Origin: Xenophilus sp. Marseille-Q4582
GTDB lineage: Bacteria > Pseudomonadota > Gammaproteobacteria > Burkholderiales > Burkholderiaceae_C
Assembly: GCF_916700565.1 (NCBI RefSeq)
Contig: NZ_CAKAKO010000002.1
Coordinates: 868,001 to 932,000 of the forward strand
Direction: 5' to 3'
Length of the DNA stretch: 64,000 bases
Every line of letters starts with the position of its first letter. Position 1 is the stretch's first letter. Shown in pieces: positions 56,073 through 64,000 of the stretch. The translations under genes and the position numbers were made by a program. The notes below the pieces were generated by a model. That model ran no database searches, had not been told where the DNA came from, and worked only from the letters and a program-made list of their open reading frames with translations.

Positions 56073-58147
56073 GCCATCTTCGCGGCCTGGGCCGCGCTTT
56101 CCTGCGCCTTGCGCGCGAACTCGGCGCGCAGCGCCTTGAGCTTCTCGCGCGGGTCTTCCTTGGCGGTGTTCTGGTCCAGCGCCATCTCGGCGATGAAGCG
56201 GCTGGGCAGCGCACGCACCATCTCGCGGCCCTTCTTGCGCCGCTTGACCCAGCTCACGGCCAGGCTGCGCTGCGCGCGTGTGATGCCCACGTACATCAGC
56301 CGGCGCTCCTCCTGCAGGCGCTCCAGCGTGTTCTCGGCCACCTTCTCCTGCCGGCCTTCGTCGTCGTCCAGCTTGAAGGGCAGCAGGCCTTCGTTCACGC
56401 CCACCAGCAGCACGTGCGGCCACTCCAGTCCCTTGGAGGCGTGCAGCGTGGACAGCGTGAGCACGTTCTGCTCCTTGTCGCCACGCTCGCTGATGGTGGA
56501 GAGCAGCGAGATGGTCTGCGCCACTTCCAGCAGGCTCTTGGGCTCCTGCGTGACCGCGTCCGCGCCGCTCGCGTCGTCGGTCTGGCCGCCGCAGCGCTGC
56601 GCCATCCAGTCGCAGAACTCCATCACATGGCCCCAGCGCGTGGCGGCGGCGGTCTCGCTTTCCTCGCCGTCGTACAGGTGCTGCTCGTACTCGATCTCCT
56701 TCAACCAGCTGTCGAGGAAGGCGCGGGCGTCCTGCGCGCCGCGGGTGTGGCGCGCGCGGTATTCCAGGTCGTTGATGTAGCGGCCGAACTCGTGCAAGCC
56801 TTCGATGCCGCGCTTGCCGACCGCACTGGGCAAGGAGTTGGAGAACAGCGCCTCGAACAGGCTCAGCTTGTACTGCGTGGCGAACGCGCCCAGCTGCTGC
56901 AGCGTGGTGTGGCCGATGCCGCGCTTGGGCGTGGTCACGGCGCGCAGGAAGGCCGGGTCGTCGTCGTTGTTGACCCACAGGCGGAACCAGCCGCACAGGT
57001 CCTTGATCTCCGCGCGGTCGAAAAAGCTCTGGCCACCCGACACCTTGTACGGGATGCCGGCCTTGCGCAGTGCCTGCTCGAACACGCGCGCCTGGTGGTT
57101 GGCGCGGTAGAGGATGGCGAAGTCGCGCCATTCCTTGTAGGGCGAGTTCTCGCGCAGGCTCAAGAGACGCGCCACGGCGCGCTCGGCCTCGTGCTGCTCG
57201 TTGTCGCAGTCGACCACGCGCACCGGTTCGCCCTCGCCCAGTTCGCTGAACAGCGTCTTGGGAAAGAGCTTGGGGTTCGGCCCGATCACGTTGTTGGCCG
57301 CGCGCAGGATGGCGCTGGTGGAGCGGTAGTTCTGCTCCAGCTTGATGACCTTGAGCTGCGGGTAGTCGATGGGCAGCTTCTTGAGGTTGTCCAGCGTGGC
57401 GCCGCGCCAGCCGTAGATGGACTGGTCGTCGTCGCCCACGGCCGTGAAGCTGCCGCGCTGCCCGGCCAGCGCTTTGAGCACCTCGTACTGCGTGGCGTTG
57501 GTGTCCTGGTACTCGTCGACCAGGATGTGGCCCAGCGCCTTCTGCCATTTCTCGCGCACCTGCGGGTGCTTGTGCAGAAGGGCCAGCGGCATGCCGATCA
57601 GGTCGTCGAAGTCCACGCTCTGGTAGGCGGCCAGGCGTTCCTCGTAGCGCGCCATGATGCGGGCGATGATGCGCTCGTTGTCATCCGCCGCCTGGGCCTC
57701 GGCCTCGGCGGCGTTCAGGCCCATGTTCTTCCACTTGCTGATGGTCCACTGCCAGGTGCGCGCGGTGGCCGCGTCGGTGGTGCCGCCGGCGTCCTTGAGG
57801 ATCTTGGTCACGTCGTCCGCATCGAGGATGCTGAACTGGGGCTTGAGGCCCAGCACGTGCCCGTCTTCGCGCATCATGCGCACGCCCAGCGCGTGGAAGG
57901 TGCACACCACCACATGGCGCGCGTCGCGGCCGATCAGCCCCTTGGCGCGCTCGCGCATTTCCGCCGCCGCCTTGTTCGTGAAGGTGATGGCCGCGATGCG
58001 CTTGGGCTCCAGCCCGGCCTGGATGAGGCGCGCGATCTTGTGCGTGATCACGCGCGTCTTGCCCGAGCCGGCCCCCGCGAGCACGAGACACGGGCCGTGC
58101 AGGTAGTTGACGGCTTCCTGCTGGGCAAGGTTCAGGCCGGCGGACAT
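56069..58147 (-). CDS. rep: ATP-dependent DNA helicase Rep (UvrD/PcrA superfamily)
   Basis: This 692-residue superfamily-1A 3'-5' helicase opens MSAGLNLAQQEAVNYLHGPCLVLAGAGSGKTRVITHKIARLI, with Walker A GAGSGKT. Motif Ia is FTNKAAAEMRERAK, motif II LVDEYQDTN, motif III GDDDQSIYGWRGA, motif IV QNYRSTSAIL, motif V LSTLHASKGLEWPHV and motif VI EERRLMYVGITRAQ. The sequence resembles Rep more than UvrD (PCLVLAGAGSGKT, no long C-terminal extension). It helps forks pass protein roadblocks. Its stop overlaps the downstream lipoprotein start. Confidence 0.93.
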   Translation of the reverse strand: MSAGLNLAQQEAVNYLHGPCLVLAGAGSGKTRVITHKIARLIQAGLEPKRIAAITFTNKAAAEMRERAKGLIGRDARHVVVCTFHALGVRMMREDGHVLGLKPQFSILDADDVTKILKDAGGTTDAATARTWQWTISKWKNMGLNAAEAEAQAADDNERIIARIMARYEERLAAYQSVDFDDLIGMPLALLHKHPQVREKWQKALGHILVDEYQDTNATQYEVLKALAGQRGSFTAVGDDDQSIYGWRGATLDNLKKLPIDYPQLKVIKLEQNYRSTSAILRAANNVIGPNPKLFPKTLFSELGEGEPVRVVDCDNEQHEAERAVARLLSLRENSPYKEWRDFAILYRANHQARVFEQALRKAGIPYKVSGGQSFFDRAEIKDLCGWFRLWVNNDDDPAFLRAVTTPKRGIGHTTLQQLGAFATQYKLSLFEALFSNSLPSAVGKRGIEGLHEFGRYINDLEYRARHTRGAQDARAFLDSWLKEIEYEQHLYDGEESETAAATRWGHVMEFCDWMAQRCGGQTDDASGADAVTQEPKSLLEVAQTISLLSTISERGDKEQNVLTLSTLHASKGLEWPHVLLVGVNEGLLPFKLDDDEGRQEKVAENTLERLQEERRLMYVGITRAQRSLAVSWVKRRKKGREMVRALPSRFIAEMALDQNTAKEDPREKLKALRAEFARKAQESAAQAAKMA

Positions 58148-58409
58148 GGGCGAAGGACGGTGGCTCGGGGGAAGAAAGCGAAAGGGCGCAGCGGGGCGCG
58201 AAACGGGCATCGGCGCCCTGAGGGCACCTGGGCCGCACGAAGCGCGCAATCATACGGGGCGCGGCCTGAAACCCCAGGCCCGCACGGCCGCTTGTGAGAG
58301 ACGTGACCGGGTGTGTCGCGGCCCTGGCCTAACATTCAGGCGCCCCTGCCGCCCTTCGGCATGCGCCTTCCCTTGCCGAACCCGCGGCCCGGCCGCACCT
58401 GGACCGCCC

Positions 58410-59396
58410 GTGCTGGCCATCTTTTCCGTCACCTTTCCTTTCTTCGCCCTGGTCGCGGCCGGCTATGGGGCGGCCCGCACGCGGCTGCTGCCGCTGGAGG
58501 CCATTCCCGGCCTGAACCTGTTCCTGCTGTATTTCGCGCTGCCCTGCATGCTGTTCCGCTTCGGCGCCAACACGCCCATCGCGCAGCTGCTGGACGGCAG
58601 CGCCGCGCTGGTCTGGGGCCTGGCGGCGCTGGCGGCCGTGGGCCTGGCCGTGGCGCTGGCGCGGCGCGGCGGCACGAACTGGAACGACGCGGCGTTCGGC
58701 GCCCTGGTCGCCGCCTTTCCCAACACCGGCTTCATGGGCGTGCCGCTGCTGGTGGCGCTGCTGGGGCCAATGGCGGCCGGGCCGGTGATCCTGACCATGC
58801 TGGTGGACATGGTGCTCACGTCCTCGCTGTGCCTGGCGCTGTCGCGGCTGGACGAGCATGACGGCGGCGCCGGCGGCCGGGCCGCGCTGGCGGCCGCGCG
58901 CAAGGCGCTGCGCGGCGCCGCCATGAACCCGCTGGCCTGGTCCATCGGGCTGGGCGCCCTGGCGTCGGCGCTGCAATGGAAGCCCTGGGCCCCGCTCGAC
59001 CGCACGCTGGCGATGCTGGGCGACGCCGCCTCGCCCACGGCGCTGTTCACCATCGGCGCGGTGCTGGCGCGTTCCACGCTGCTGGCGAAGTCGAGCCCCG
59101 AGCGGCCCGCCCGCCGCGCCGGGCTGCAGGGCGTGCTGCCGGTGGTGGCCGTCAAGCTGGCCGTGCATCCGCTGCTGGTGGCGGGCCTGGGCTGGGCCGC
59201 CCTGCGCGCCGGTCTGCCGCTGGCGCCGGCCGCTTTCGCGGTGCTGGTGCTGGCCGCGGCCCTGCCCAGCGCCAGCAATGTGTCCTTGCTGGCCGAGCGC
59301 TTCGGGGCCGACAACGGCCGCATCGCGCGCATCATTCTCTGGACCACGGTGGCCACCTTCTTCAGCTACCCCCTGGTGGTGGACTGGGTGCGCTGA
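58410..59396 (+). CDS. AEC-family (auxin efflux carrier-like) transporter
   Basis: This 328-residue membrane protein has about ten helices in two inverted halves. The opening FSVTFPFFALVAAGYGAARTRLLPLEAIPGLNLFLLYFALPCMLFRFG and the middle AAFPNTGFMGVPLLVALLGPMAAGPVILTM are AEC signatures, with PSASNVSLLAERFGAD in the C-terminal half. The GTG at 58410 places the start directly before the first helix. Family members export organic acids such as malonate or malate; the substrate here is unknown. Confidence 0.88.
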   Translation: MLAIFSVTFPFFALVAAGYGAARTRLLPLEAIPGLNLFLLYFALPCMLFRFGANTPIAQLLDGSAALVWGLAALAAVGLAVALARRGGTNWNDAAFGALVAAFPNTGFMGVPLLVALLGPMAAGPVILTMLVDMVLTSSLCLALSRLDEHDGGAGGRAALAAARKALRGAAMNPLAWSIGLGALASALQWKPWAPLDRTLAMLGDAASPTALFTIGAVLARSTLLAKSSPERPARRAGLQGVLPVVAVKLAVHPLLVAGLGWAALRAGLPLAPAAFAVLVLAAALPSASNVSLLAERFGADNGRIARIILWTTVATFFSYPLVVDWVR

Positions 59397-59417
59397 GCGC
59401 CGCCGCGGGCCTGCCGC

Positions 59418-60323
59418 TCAGCGCGCGGGCGCTGCCAGACCGGCCTGCAGGCGCTGCGCCAAGTCGGCCACCGCGTCGCTCAGCGGATACATGTGGCGGT
59501 ACTGCAGGATCTGCTTGCCGATCAGCTGCAGCCGCATGGCAAAGGCCGGCAACTGGTCGGCGGCCATCAGCGGCTGGTTGAACGGCGGCGTCTGCGCGGA
59601 CTGGAACTCCATGGCCACCGAGATGCGCACGCGCGTTTCGCGCGGGCGGGCCGACGAGCCCCAGTGCAGCAGCTCCTGCGTCCAGCCCAGCGCGCTGCCG
59701 GCGGCGGCGGGCAGCGCGCGGATGTCGGCCAGCGCCGGCTGCCAGCCTTCGATGCGGCCCTTGCCGTAGGTCGGGTCGCGCTGGGCCGGCACCACGTACA
59801 TACAGCTGGTGTCGGGCGTGGCATCGGTCAGCGGCAGCCACAGCGTGAAGGCGCGCGGCGAGCCGTCGTCGAACAGCGCGCCCTGGCTGCGGTCGCGGTG
59901 CGGGCGCCAGCCGCTGTCGTTGCGCTGCGGGTCGATCAGCCAGGCCCAGAAATCGGGCAGCCGCAGATAGGCCGGGCCCAGCAGGCCCTCCAGCACACGG
60001 TGCATGCGCCAGAACAGCAGCCAGAACTCGTCGTAGACGAAGGCGAAAGGCAGGGGAATGCCCTGGGCGTCGAGCCGGCGGATGGCATCGGCCATCGCCT
60101 GCGTGGGCAGGTTCCACGGCTGCGGCGGCAGATGGAAGTAGCCGTCTTCGCGCACCGCCCGCTGCACCTGGGCCAGCGCGTCGGCGTCCAGCGCCAGCGG
60201 CTGCTGATCGCTCAGAAAGGCGGTGTCTTGCACATGCAGCGCCGGGGCCAGACGGCGCCAGGTGGCCGGATCATCGAGCATGAGCTGCGGTTGCGGGGGC
60301 CGGGCGAGGTCAGCGGGCTGCAT
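59418..60323 (-). CDS. Fe(II)/2-oxoglutarate dioxygenase (phytanoyl-CoA hydroxylase-like)
   Basis: This 301-residue cytoplasmic enzyme has a double-stranded beta-helix core with the iron ligands His142 and Asp144 in RPHRDRS and the distal His220 in LLHWGSS; Arg231 in RETRVRISVAMEF is placed to bind 2-oxoglutarate. The pattern resembles PhyH-type small-molecule hydroxylases. The upstream 60324-60603 region contains no recognisable gene. The substrate is unknown; no secondary-metabolite genes accompany it. Confidence 0.78.
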   Translation of the reverse strand: MQPADLARPPQPQLMLDDPATWRRLAPALHVQDTAFLSDQQPLALDADALAQVQRAVREDGYFHLPPQPWNLPTQAMADAIRRLDAQGIPLPFAFVYDEFWLLFWRMHRVLEGLLGPAYLRLPDFWAWLIDPQRNDSGWRPHRDRSQGALFDDGSPRAFTLWLPLTDATPDTSCMYVVPAQRDPTYGKGRIEGWQPALADIRALPAAAGSALGWTQELLHWGSSARPRETRVRISVAMEFQSAQTPPFNQPLMAADQLPAFAMRLQLIGKQILQYRHMYPLSDAVADLAQRLQAGLAAPAR

Positions 60324-60603
60324 GGCGGGTGTGAAGGTGTTGCGGCGTCTTTGCCGGACAGCCCTCAATGGGGCTTGTGCCCGCCAGAATAGCGCGCCGG
60401 GCCGAATGGTGGCTTTGAGTTGGAAGGAGGACGGCTACGTACCCAAAGACGACATCGCGCCGAGAGCGAGTCGCAGGCAAATTGCTTGCGAAGCGCTTGC
60501 ACGGTGGCCGCGCGCAGGGCACATTGGCCTGCCACCTTCCGCTGCGCCCCGGTGATCTCAGGCAACGCGCGAAAACGCGCGTTCATAGAGGAGTTCCATC
60601 GGC

Positions 60604-60756
60604 ATGAAATCACTCAGCATCTGGCACTGGTTGATCATCGCTCTCATCGTCGTCCTGATGTTTGGAGTGCGTCGGCTTGGATCAGTCCCTGCAGCCTTCA
60701 AGTTACTGTATTCGGCTCAGCCGGCAAATAGTCGGCGTGAGGCTGAGAGCGGCTAA
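60604..60756 (+). pseudogene. TatA/E-like gene truncated by an insertion sequence
   Basis: The frame starts MKSLSIWHWLIIALIVVLMFGVRRLGSVPAAF, an AGAGGAG ribosome site precedes the ATG, and the first 33 residues match the TatA/TatE opening (GSxSIWHWLIV…FG-x-R-x-L). The TatA amphipathic helix is then lost: the sequence diverges and ends at a TAA (60754) inside the inverted repeat of the adjacent IS5-type element. The intact protein is normally about 65-90 residues, so this 50-residue product is probably non-functional. Confidence 0.6.
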
Positions 60757-61620
60757 CAAAACGGTGGGAGATGGCGAATGCAGATAACGCAGCAGGCCAG
60801 CGAGAGCAACGCGACATGAATGTCGATGCGGCGCTCGAAACGAGTACGCAGCTTGCCGAAGGCGGCCAGCCAGGCGTGCGTGCGCTCGACCACCCAGCGA
60901 TGACGCCCGAGCCGGTCGTTGCGTTCGATGCCGCGCCGGGCAATACGCGCGGTGATCCCCAGCTTGCGCAGGTGAAAGCGGCAGCGAGCATAGTCATAGC
61001 CCTTGTCGGCATGCAGTTTGTGCGGCCAGCGCCTGGGCCGACCGCGACAGCCACGTACCGCTGGCAACGCGTCGACCAGTTGCTCGAAAACCACCGAGTC
61101 ATGCCCGTTGGCGCCCGTGACGCAGAAGATCAGTGGGATGCCTTGGCGGTCCGTGATGATGTGGCGCTTGCTTGCGAGTTTGCCCCTGTCCGTGGGGTTG
61201 GGGCCGGTGTAGTGGCCCCCCGGGGGCTGGCCACACTGGCCGCGTCCATGCTCGCACGGCTGAAGTCCAGTTTGCCGGCGCCGCGCAATTCACCGAGCAA
61301 CAACAGATGCAGGCGATGCCACACGCCCGCAGCCTGCCAATCACGCAGACGCCGCCAACAGGTCATGCCACTGCCGAAGCCCAGTTCCTGGGGCAACTCC
61401 TCCCAGGGAATGCCGGTGCGCAGCACGAACAGAATGCCGTTCAGGGCCATCTCGTCGCTCACTCGTGGGCGACCGCCTTTGGCCGAGGCAACGACTACCG
61501 GCAACAGCGGGGCAACCTTCTTGAACAGCGCGGCGCTGATTTCTCTATTCCTGTTTCGACCCATGCCTCATCAAACACCAATCAAGCGCTCGATGATGAC
61601 ATGGTTTTGTTAGTAGCTCT
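60746..61620 (-). mobile_element. IS5-family (IS427-like) insertion sequence
   Basis: The element is about 875 bp. Its ends are imperfect inverted repeats AGAGC-NN-CTAACAAAAC (60746-60762 and the reverse complement at 61604-61620), 15 of 17 matching. It encodes a two-phase DDE transposase on the minus strand. No matching target duplication is seen, perhaps because the right side was later invaded by the next element, whose CTAA target starts with the last two bases of this one. Confidence 0.85.
60753..61564 (-). CDS. IS5-family transposase made by a -1 frameshift
   Basis: Two overlapping frames form one transposase. The first frame (ATG 61564) begins MGRNRNREISAALFKKVAPLLPVV and carries KLDFSRASMDAAS with the first catalytic Asp. 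It then reaches a slippery CCCCGGGGGG around 61223-61232, where a -1 slip switches from RGATTPAP to RGGHYTGPNPTDRGK. The second frame supplies HADKGYD (second Asp) and RWVVERTHAW (catalytic Glu), ending in a TAG at 60753 inside the terminal repeat. The fused product is 270 residues, the usual length for this group. Confidence 0.85.
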
Positions 61621-61622
61621 AA

Positions 61623-62943
61623 CAGGCCGTTGAAAAAATGCTCATCGAACGCGCCAGGGTCGTGGATTTCGAAGAAACGGATCGCCCAAACTGGCCTGCG
61701 CAGCGATTGGAGCGGCCATTTCGGCCTGTTTGCAGGCCGTTTTGCCCGTTCCGGGCGCACGTATCCCATGGTTCACGCATGATGCGCGTCCCACCAGCCG
61801 CCCAGACTGCCCATGCGCACCAGGTTGTAGGTGGCAAAGCACAGCAGCGCCTGGCCCGCGAGCTTGGCCTGACCGATCAATTTGGTCTTGGCCAGACCAC
61901 CCACTGTCTTGATCCAGCCAAAGGCCTCCTCGATGCGCTTGCGCACTTTGAGGCTGGTCTTGTAGCCCTCGTGGCGCCGGATGCGGCCATCGACCGCCGA
62001 GTGCTTGTCCTTGGCCGCCACGTGTGGCGTGACTTTGAGCTTTCGGCAGCCCTTGATGAAGGCCTGGCTGTCGTAACCTTTGTCGGCCCCGACCGTGGCC
62101 CGCTTGTTCTTGTTTCCCCGGCGTTTGAGCATCGCCAGCGCCGCCTCGCGCTCGGCGGTGCCACTGGCATGTGTGATCTCCACATCCACGATCAGCCCGT
62201 TGCGGTTCTCCATGAGGATGTGCCCCATGTGGCACAGGCGAGATTTGTCGCCCGCGCTCTTCTTGAACAGCCGGGCATCGGCATCGGTGGTGCTGGCGTG
62301 GGTGTCGTTGCAGCGCTCCTGCCCTTTGAAGTTCACCTCGGGGTTGCGTCCGGGTGGCGTGCCGCTGTCGTCGTCTTTGCGTTTGAAACTCTTGTGCGAG
62401 GCCCAGGCCTCAATCAGCGTGCCGTCCACGCTGAAGTGTTCGTCGCTGGCAAGCCGGCCCCACTGGGCGCTGAGCTTGACGCGCTCGAAGAAGGCGCGCG
62501 CCAGGTCTTCGTTGAAGAGGCGTTCGCGGTTGGCGCTGAAGGTGGAGTGGTCCCAGACCTTGTCTTCAATGTTCAGGCCCACGAACCAGCGGTACAGCAG
62601 GTTGTAGTTGACCGCCTCGACCAGCTGGCGTTCGCTGCGGATGGAGAACAGGATTTGCAGCAGCAAGGCCTTGAGCAGCATCTCCGGCGGCACCGAGGGG
62701 CGGCCACGGCGGGCGTACACCGCTTCGAACTCGCTGTTCATGCTCGACAGCAGCGCATCCACCACGGCGCGCAACTTGCGCAGCGGGTGTGCCGCTGGCA
62801 CTCTTTCTTCAAGGCTGATGTAGCTAAACATCGCCCCCTGGAAGTCTTGGTTGCCTCTCATCTTTCTTGTCGCAGTTGTTCCGGGATGGCTTCAGATCGT
62901 AGCGGCCGACGCGGACGCTCGCAGGGGATTTTTCAACGGCCTG
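61623..62943 (-). mobile_element. IS5-type insertion sequence with 15-bp repeats and CTAA duplication
   Basis: Perfect terminal inverted repeats CAGGCCGTTGAAAAA (61623-61637) and TTTTTCAACGGCCTG (62929-62943) bound a 1321-bp element. CTAA flanks both sides (61619-61622 and 62944-62947), a target duplication of the YTAR type expected for IS5 relatives. It encodes one intact transposase. Confidence 0.92.
61773..62861 (-). CDS. IS5-type transposase (DUF772 + DDE)
   Basis: This 362-residue transposase begins MRGNQDFQGAMFSYISLEERVPAAHPLRKLRAVVDALL, the N-terminal DUF772 domain (about 1-120, with VPPEMLLKALLLQILFSIRSERQLVEAVNYNLLYRWFVGL). The DDE residues are visible in FSVDGTLIEAWAS (Asp), ATVGADKGYDSQAF (Asp) and RIEEAFGWIKTVGG (Glu). 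The frame is uninterrupted and bounded by perfect inverted repeats, so it is probably active or was until recently. Confidence 0.92.
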   Translation of the reverse strand: MRGNQDFQGAMFSYISLEERVPAAHPLRKLRAVVDALLSSMNSEFEAVYARRGRPSVPPEMLLKALLLQILFSIRSERQLVEAVNYNLLYRWFVGLNIEDKVWDHSTFSANRERLFNEDLARAFFERVKLSAQWGRLASDEHFSVDGTLIEAWASHKSFKRKDDDSGTPPGRNPEVNFKGQERCNDTHASTTDADARLFKKSAGDKSRLCHMGHILMENRNGLIVDVEITHASGTAEREAALAMLKRRGNKNKRATVGADKGYDSQAFIKGCRKLKVTPHVAAKDKHSAVDGRIRRHEGYKTSLKVRKRIEEAFGWIKTVGGLAKTKLIGQAKLAGQALLCFATYNLVRMGSLGGWWDAHHA

Positions 62944-63048
62944 CTAAATCGCTTCACGGCGCTTGACTTCAAAGACGGTTACTCAGAAGGTTGTTGGGCG
63001 CGGCGGTTTGATGCCGCTCCTCGCGCATTCGCTGCGCCGCGGACGCTC

Positions 63049-63400
63049 TCATCCCTGGGCCTCCAGCAATTGCCGGCGCGCCATCCACAGGTTCGACAGC
63101 GCGAACAGCGTGACGAGCTGCGCCGTGTTCTTCGCCAAGCCTCGGTAGCGCACCTTGGTGAAGCCGAACTGGCGCTTGAGCACGCGGAACGGGTGCTCGA
63201 CCTTGGCGCGGATGCTCGCCTTCATCTTCTCCACACGCTCGGCGATGAAGTCTGGCTCGATGAACGGGTTTTGCAGATGTTCCTTAGGCGGGAACGGATC
63301 ATCGCCGTAGCTGTTCCGCTCGCGGAGCTGCCCGTCTCGTCCCTGAATGAACAACTCGCTCCGTTGATTGATGGCGATACCGCGTGCGCGACCGACTGAT
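63049..63400 (-). pseudogene. Chimeric relic: DUF2188-like tail joined to an IS5 transposase C-terminus
   Basis: One minus-strand frame reads, from the right, [20 protein letters not shown] then [15 protein letters not shown], which resembles the C-terminal half of DUF2188 proteins. Without a stop it continues into [20 protein letters not shown] and [20 protein letters not shown], a classic IS5 transposase ending. The DUF2188 start is cut off on the right by the IS3-family element at 63401. Neither part is complete; this is a mosaic of remnants. Confidence 0.6.
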
Positions 63401-63453
63401 TGAACCGCCCCGGTTTTCGCGGAGGCTCCCTCGTTTGAGAAGATGGAGCCATC

Positions 63454-63774
63454 ATGAGGAAGTCAGTGAAGTTTTCGCCGGAGGTTCGCGAGCGTGCGGT
63501 GCGCATGGTGTTCGATCACCGAGCAGAGTACGAATCGCAGTGGGCGGCGGTGGTGTCGATCGCCGGCAAGATCGGCAGCACGCCGCAGACGCTGCTGAAC
63601 TGGGTGCGTCAGCACGAGCGTGACACGGGTCAACGCGAAGGCGTGACCACGGCCGAGGCCAAGCGCGTCAAGGAACTGGAGCGCGAAGTGCGCGAGCTTC
63701 GCCGCGCCAACGAGATCCTCAAGCTGGCCAGCGCGTTTTTCGCCCAGGCGGAGCTCGACCGCCGGCTGAAGTGA
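63454..63774 (+). CDS. IS3-family transposase OrfA
   Basis: This 106-residue protein has a helix-turn-helix of the HTH_Tnp_1 type ([46 protein letters not shown]) followed by a leucine-zipper-like coiled coil ([30 protein letters not shown]). The stop TGA (63772) overlaps the OrfB ATG by one base (TGATG). In IS3 elements OrfA binds the ends, and a frameshifted OrfAB is the transposase. Confidence 0.92.
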   Translation: MRKSVKFSPEVRERAVRMVFDHRAEYESQWAAVVSIAGKIGSTPQTLLNWVRQHERDTGQREGVTTAEAKRVKELEREVRELRRANEILKLASAFFAQAELDRRLK

Positions 63775-64000
63775 TGTACGCCTTCGTGGACCGGCACCGC
63801 CGGCGGCATGGGGTCGAGCCGATCTGCAGGCTGCTGCAGATCGCCCCATCGGCCTACCGGCGGCACGCTGCCCGGCAGCGCGATGCGGCCTTGCTCAGCG
63901 GCCGAGCCCAGCGAGACCAGGAACTGATGGCCCACATCGAACGGGTGTGGCAGGCCAACCTGCGGGTCTACGGCGCTGACAAGGTCTGGCGGCAACTGCA
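63774..64000 (+). CDS. IS3-family transposase OrfB (partial, cut by window end)
   Basis: The frame opens [31 protein letters not shown] and continues QELMAHIERVWQANLRVYGADKVWRQL, the HTH_21/pre-DDE region of IS3 OrfB (YGADKVWRQL is strongly conserved). The catalytic rve domain lies beyond the window. It is coupled to OrfA through TGATG. Confidence 0.92.
   Translation, partial: MYAFVDRHRRRHGVEPICRLLQIAPSAYRRHAARQRDAALLSGRAQRDQELMAHIERVWQANLRVYGADKVWRQL

Larger units (their letters stand above)
63401..64000 (+). mobile_element. IS3-family insertion sequence (left part; continues beyond window)
   Basis: The element seems to start with TGAACCGCCCCGG at 63401, the terminal-repeat type of an IS3-family subgroup, and encodes overlapping OrfA and OrfB on the plus strand. 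The right end lies outside the window, so the second inverted repeat and the target duplication cannot be checked. Confidence 0.8.

Overview
This is a GC-rich (visibly about 70%) chromosomal window from a betaproteobacterium, most likely a member of the Burkholderiales family Comamonadaceae (Variovorax/Acidovorax-like). That placement is inferred from codon usage, the DUF493-lipB-lipA next to atpIBEFHAGDC layout, a dialkylglycine decarboxylase nearly superimposable on the Burkholderia cepacia enzyme, and a small GC-rich dispersed repeat of a kind I associate with this family. No search was possible.

Layout. 1-2216: end of a Spy/CpxP-like gene, then a CpxR/CpxA-like two-component pair. 2456-11043: a mixed metabolic and transport stretch (anchored nuclease, orphan small protein, DgdA, AhpD-like protein, CurA-like reductase, LysE exporter, DUF1272 protein, a DUF2127 gene broken by an in-frame TGA, EamA exporter, AraC regulator). 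11126-14886: acyl-CoA ligase-like enzyme and the lipoate pathway (DUF493-lipB-lipA). 15196-22482: the complete F1Fo ATP synthase operon, with a clear -10 box upstream and a strong UUCG terminator downstream. 22692-29293: a ROK regulator, sugar ABC transporter, VOC protein and Gfo/Idh dehydrogenase. 30288-37346: a DNA-repair operon (beta-CASP exonuclease, ATP-dependent ligase, Lhr-like helicase, PdeM phosphoesterase) coupled to a cyclic-nucleotide-binding protein. 37614-39772: LemA/TPM envelope genes, one frameshifted. 41962-46096: tctDE and tctAB, a tricarboxylate transporter with its sensor system but without tctC. 46550-54143: cytochrome c, then an RND efflux pump with a divergent TetR/AcrR regulator and an AcrR-like operator. 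54173-60323: tRNA-Arg(CCG), pldA, a small lipoprotein, rep helicase, an AEC transporter and a PhyH-like dioxygenase.

The last 3.4 kb (60604-64000) is an insertion-sequence cluster. It holds a truncated TatA-like gene, one IS5-type element with a likely -1 frameshifted transposase, a second IS5-type element with perfect 15-bp inverted repeats and a CTAA target duplication, a chimeric transposase/DUF2188 relic, and the left end of an IS3-family element.

The most interesting non-genic signals are a 75-bp repeat inserted in frame inside lipB with a second copy at 46379, a 119-bp inverted-repeat-bounded element at 37389, a hairpin in the atpD-atpC spacer, and single-base lesions (TGG to TGA at 8892; a short C run at 38193) in otherwise well-conserved genes. 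I found no CRISPR array, prophage or obvious new multigene defence system.
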